This document shows positions 20,721 through 22,537 of a stretch of DNA of 22,537 bases, one piece after another. Every line of letters begins with the position of its first letter. The first letter of the stretch is position 1. Under the pieces are notes generated by a model. That model saw nothing but the letters and a program-made list of their open reading frames with translations, was not told the DNA's origin and did not search any database. Source of the DNA: Novosphingobium sp. UBA6722 (lineage in GTDB: Bacteria; Pseudomonadota; Alphaproteobacteria; Sphingomonadales; Sphingomonadaceae); assembly GCA_002454125.1 (NCBI GenBank), contig DKII01000105.1, positions 967-23,503 on the forward strand, in the 5' to 3' direction. Made by a program: the position numbers and the translations under genes.

Positions 20721-20912
20721 ATGGCAACAGCGCTAAATGGGACTGACTATACTTCGGAAGTTACCGATGCTGACTTGATTTCGGCGGAGTCTCAAGACGG
20801 ATCGGCTTCCTCGGCCGAATTGACCAGCCCAAAATATGCTCCGGCACTCAGCGGACCTTGGTGGATATTGCTGATCATTTTGGTCGCCGCGCTTGCGCGT
20901 TGGGTATTCTGA
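20721..20912 (+). CDS. Small membrane-anchored protein, 63 residues, unknown function
   Basis: The ATG at 20721 (MATALNGTDYTSEV) is preceded by GGAGGG four bases away. Residues 1-44 are acidic and rich in Ser, Thr, Ala, Asp and Glu, likely disordered. Residues ~46-59 (PWWILLIILVAALA) form one hydrophobic helix ending with RWVF at the C-terminus, so it is probably a tail-anchored inner-membrane protein with the N-terminus in the cytoplasm. The base composition is lower in GC than in neighbouring genes. I do not recognise a family. It is followed by a bidirectional terminator and has its own candidate promoter, so it is probably a stand-alone gene. An upstream ATG at 20673 would include the palindrome and is rejected. 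Confidence 0.68.
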   Translation: MATALNGTDYTSEVTDADLISAESQDGSASSAELTSPKYAPALSGPWWILLIILVAALARWVF

Positions 20913-20931
20913 GGGGCTCAGCGACAAGAAA

Positions 20932-20964
20932 AAGGGGCAGGCCACTTGGTGTGACCCGCCCCTT
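20932..20964. terminator. Bidirectional intrinsic terminator
   Basis: AAGGGGC (20932-20938) pairs with GCCCCTT (20958-20964), continued by GG/CC and CAC/GTG pairs around a TTGGT loop, with two single mismatches. On the minus strand the stem is followed by TTTTTCTT (a clear U-run), on the plus strand by CTTGATTT. It serves the convergent small membrane protein gene (+) and decarboxylase gene (-). Confidence 0.85.
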
Positions 20965-20990
20965 CTTGATTTCACTCCGCTACGGATCGC

Positions 20991-22181
20991 TCAGCGCAGG
21001 CTGACGACGTTGTCGCTTTGGCGCGGGTCGGCGCGGTCACCGCGATATAGGCTGGCCATCGGCTCATCGGTTGCACCAATCGCCTGGGCCTGGCCGAAGC
21101 CATTGAAGGCCGTCTTCATCGCCGCGCCATAGGCACCCAGCATGCCGATCTCGATATAGTCACCAGCCTTGATGTCAGCCGGCAGCCGGAACGGGCCTTC
21201 CATGTAGTCGGCATCGTCACAGGTCGGACCGTAGAAGGCAAAGCCCTCTTCGCCTTCGTCGCGGCCTTCGGTCAGGCACTGAACGGGGAAGCGCCAGCCG
21301 ACATGGGCTGCGTCGTAAAGCGCGCCATAGGCTCCGTCGTTGATGTACAGCTCGTTCCCGCGGCGCTTTTCGACGCGCACGATCAGCGAGTTGTATTCAG
21401 CGCACAGCGCCCGGCCGGGTTCGCACCACAGCTCCGACGAATAGGATACCGGCAGCGATTCGGCCGCACGGTGGATCACGCCGAAATAGTCTTCCAGTGG
21501 CGGCGGTTCCATGCCCGGGTAGATCGACGGGAAGCCGCCGCCGACATCGATGATGTCGATCGTGACCGACGCGTCGACAATCGCCGCACGGACGCGCTCC
21601 ATCGCCTGCACATAGGCAAACGGGGTCATCGCCTGGCTGCCGACATGGAAGCAGATGCCAAGGCTGTCAGCCACCTGGCGGGCAGACTGCAGCAGTGGTG
21701 CCGCATCGGCCAGGTCCACTCCGAACTTCGAGGCAAGGCTCAGCTCGGAATAGTCCGACGAAACGCGCAGCCGGACGCACAGCGAAAGATCAGTTGCGCC
21801 ATCGGTTGCCGCAACGATCTTCTCGAGCTCTTCCTGCGAATCGAGGCTGAAAACGCGAACGCCGTGCTGGCGATAGGCCTCGGCAATCGCGCCGGGGGTC
21901 TTAACCGGATGCATGAAGCACAGCACGGCCTCAGGCAACGTGGCGCGCACAAGCCGCACCTCGGCAATCGAGGCGACGTCAAAATGGGTCACGCCGGCGT
22001 CCCACAGAACCTTGAGCAGGTCCGGCGAGGGATTGGCCTTTACCGCATAGAGCGACTTGCCCGGAAACTTCTCAACGAAGAAGCGGGCGGCGCGCGTGGC
22101 GGCGTGCGGGCGGTTCAGGATGACCGGTTCGTCGGGCGCGAGCGCGCGAACTACGGACAGAGCGTCAGGATACTGGTGCAA
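20991..22181 (-). CDS. Type III PLP-dependent ornithine/lysine decarboxylase
   Basis: Alanine-racemase-fold decarboxylase of the eukaryotic-like ODC group, making putrescine (or cadaverine) for polyamine synthesis. From a TTG at 22181 it has 396 residues (MHQYPDALSVVRALAPDEPV). The PLP lysine is K48 in YAVKANPSPD; the specificity/PLP-phosphate segments DVGGGFPS and CEPGRAL, and the catalytic cysteine of the partner active site in GPTCDDADY, are present. Ornithine versus lysine preference cannot be told from sequence. The start is uncertain: GTG at 22220 is in frame but lies in the loop of a strong leader structure and lacks a ribosome site, whereas GGGGG lies 9 bases before the TTG. Promoter-like TTGCGA/TATAGC and a 13-bp leader stem suggest control at translation. 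Confidence 0.88.
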   Translation of the reverse strand: MHQYPDALSVVRALAPDEPVILNRPHAATRAARFFVEKFPGKSLYAVKANPSPDLLKVLWDAGVTHFDVASIAEVRLVRATLPEAVLCFMHPVKTPGAIAEAYRQHGVRVFSLDSQEELEKIVAATDGATDLSLCVRLRVSSDYSELSLASKFGVDLADAAPLLQSARQVADSLGICFHVGSQAMTPFAYVQAMERVRAAIVDASVTIDIIDVGGGFPSIYPGMEPPPLEDYFGVIHRAAESLPVSYSSELWCEPGRALCAEYNSLIVRVEKRRGNELYINDGAYGALYDAAHVGWRFPVQCLTEGRDEGEEGFAFYGPTCDDADYMEGPFRLPADIKAGDYIEIGMLGAYGAAMKTAFNGFGQAQAIGATDEPMASLYRGDRADPRQSDNVVSLR

Positions 22182-22186
22182 CTCAA

Positions 22187-22255
22187 GGGACCCCCAATAG
22201 GCCTTCCGGCCAGGTAACACGAAGACGAGGCTGCCTTGCGGTTATTGGAAGTCCC
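22187..22255 (-). promoter_or_regulatory. Structured leader of the decarboxylase gene (speF-like candidate)
   Basis: In the minus-strand transcript, GGGACTTCCAATA (22255-22243) pairs with TATTGGGGGTCCC (22199-22187): 11 Watson-Crick and 2 G-U pairs, 13 without a break. The enclosed loop contains GGCC-GGAA-GGCC, a GNRA-capped hairpin (22211-22200). The 3' arm includes the GGGGG ribosome site for the TTG at 22181. An RNA motif named speF is known upstream of ornithine decarboxylase genes in alphaproteobacteria; whether this matches its consensus was not tested. Confidence 0.55.
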
Positions 22256-22274
22256 CTTGGGGCAGCGGGGGCGG

Positions 22275-22302
22275 GCTATAAAGATTCGCGCCTTAATCGC
22301 AA
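22275..22302 (-). promoter_or_regulatory. Candidate promoter of the decarboxylase gene
   Basis: On the minus strand TTGCGA (22302-22297) and TATAGC (22280-22275) are separated by 16 bases in an AT-richer stretch between the serine hydrolase stop and the structured leader. A start near 22268 would give a leader of about 85-90 bases that includes the whole 13-bp stem. Confidence 0.4.
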
Positions 22303-22309
22303 GTGAAAA

Positions 22310-22537
22310 TCACCCCCTGGCGAGGTGCTCGGCAACCGCCCGGAAGGCGGGTAGCGAAGTGGGGTCGAAAGCTGTGTTCGCGGCGATGGGATGGGAGCCA
22401 AACCGAGCGATCACCACTTCTGCCACCGGGTCGACATAGATCGCCTGCCCATGGATCCCGCGCGCGGAAAAAGCGCCGTGATTACCGGGCATTATCCACC
22501 ACTGGCGGGTGTAGGAACCGTCCTTCAGCCACTGGTA
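22310..22537 (-). CDS. Serine hydrolase (beta-lactamase/class C family), C-terminal end (truncated by window edge)
   Basis: The last 75 residues of a protein whose start lies beyond the window. The visible part reads YQWLKDGSYTRQWWIM, then ARGIHGQAIYVDP and EVVIARFGSHP, ending FRAVAEHLARG. In the class C beta-lactamase and esterase family the H-G-Q of GIHGQAIYVDP corresponds to the third active-site element (usually KTG or HGG) on the strand beside the catalytic serine. The SxxK motif is outside the view. The substrate is not knowable here; most relatives are esterases or amide hydrolases of uncertain role. The TGA stop at 22310-22312 is followed by the decarboxylase promoter region on the same strand. 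Confidence 0.8.
   Translation of the reverse strand, partial: YQWLKDGSYTRQWWIMPGNHGAFSARGIHGQAIYVDPVAEVVIARFGSHPIAANTAFDPTSLPAFRAVAEHLARG

Noticed and set aside
1..22537. CRISPR arrays, tRNA/rRNA genes, prophage, transposase or toxin-antitoxin genes
   Set aside because: I looked for spaced direct repeats, cloverleaf arms and family motifs on both strands and found none. The only mobile-like structures are the short palindromic repeats and the GIY-YIG gene.

Overview
The window looks like a chromosomal segment of a GC-rich alphaproteobacterium, most likely a sphingomonad (Sphingomonadaceae or Erythrobacteraceae). This rests on an alphaproteobacterial 5-aminolevulinate synthase, a PccR-type regulator divergent from pccB, a type III ornithine/lysine decarboxylase with a structured leader, and two kinds of short palindromic intergenic repeat that I associate with this group. 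Assignment to genus is not possible from sequence reading alone. No tRNA, rRNA, CRISPR array, prophage or classical insertion sequence was seen.

Layout. 1-383 (-) is the 5' part of propionyl-CoA carboxylase beta (pccB), divergent from its probable regulator (494-1894, +). A nested palindromic element (1899-2053) fills the gap to a convergent minus-strand run: pgi, gor and two SDR oxidoreductases (6770 down to 2061). Divergent from pgi is the plus-strand series lepB, rnc, a small GIY-YIG nuclease gene, era, and a sterol-desaturase-family gene (6932-10563). Next on the minus strand come a small lipoprotein gene, a 59-residue helix-turn-helix-like protein, a CheY-like receiver and its upstream conserved partner, and topA (10592-14873). 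A secreted protein gene (14952-15512, +) converges on the minus-strand group plsY, dprA and a four-helix membrane protein gene (17536 down to 15509). murI, a metallo-beta-lactamase-fold hydrolase, hemA and a 63-residue membrane-anchored protein follow on the plus strand (17612-20912). A bidirectional terminator separates them from the decarboxylase (-), and the 3' end of a serine hydrolase closes the window. Coding density is very high; the longest stretch without a gene is about 200 bases (11323-11520).

Most interesting structure. Between rnc and era, which are normally adjacent, lies a GIY-YIG nuclease gene bracketed by two inverted 30-base copies of a REP-like repeat (27/30 identical). The repeats show one compensatory base-pair change, the right copy encodes the nuclease C-terminus, and the nuclease stop overlaps the era start (ATGA). 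It looks like a REP-associated nuclease unit inserted into an essential operon, and the transcript could form a near-perfect 30-bp duplex just downstream of the gene for RNase III. Other signals are two genes whose Shine-Dalgarno sequence sits in a strong hairpin (one with a competing alternative fold), a receiver gene that appears to start at ATT, and a 13-bp leader stem covering the ribosome site of the decarboxylase gene. All functional claims are read from motifs by eye; no database search was run.
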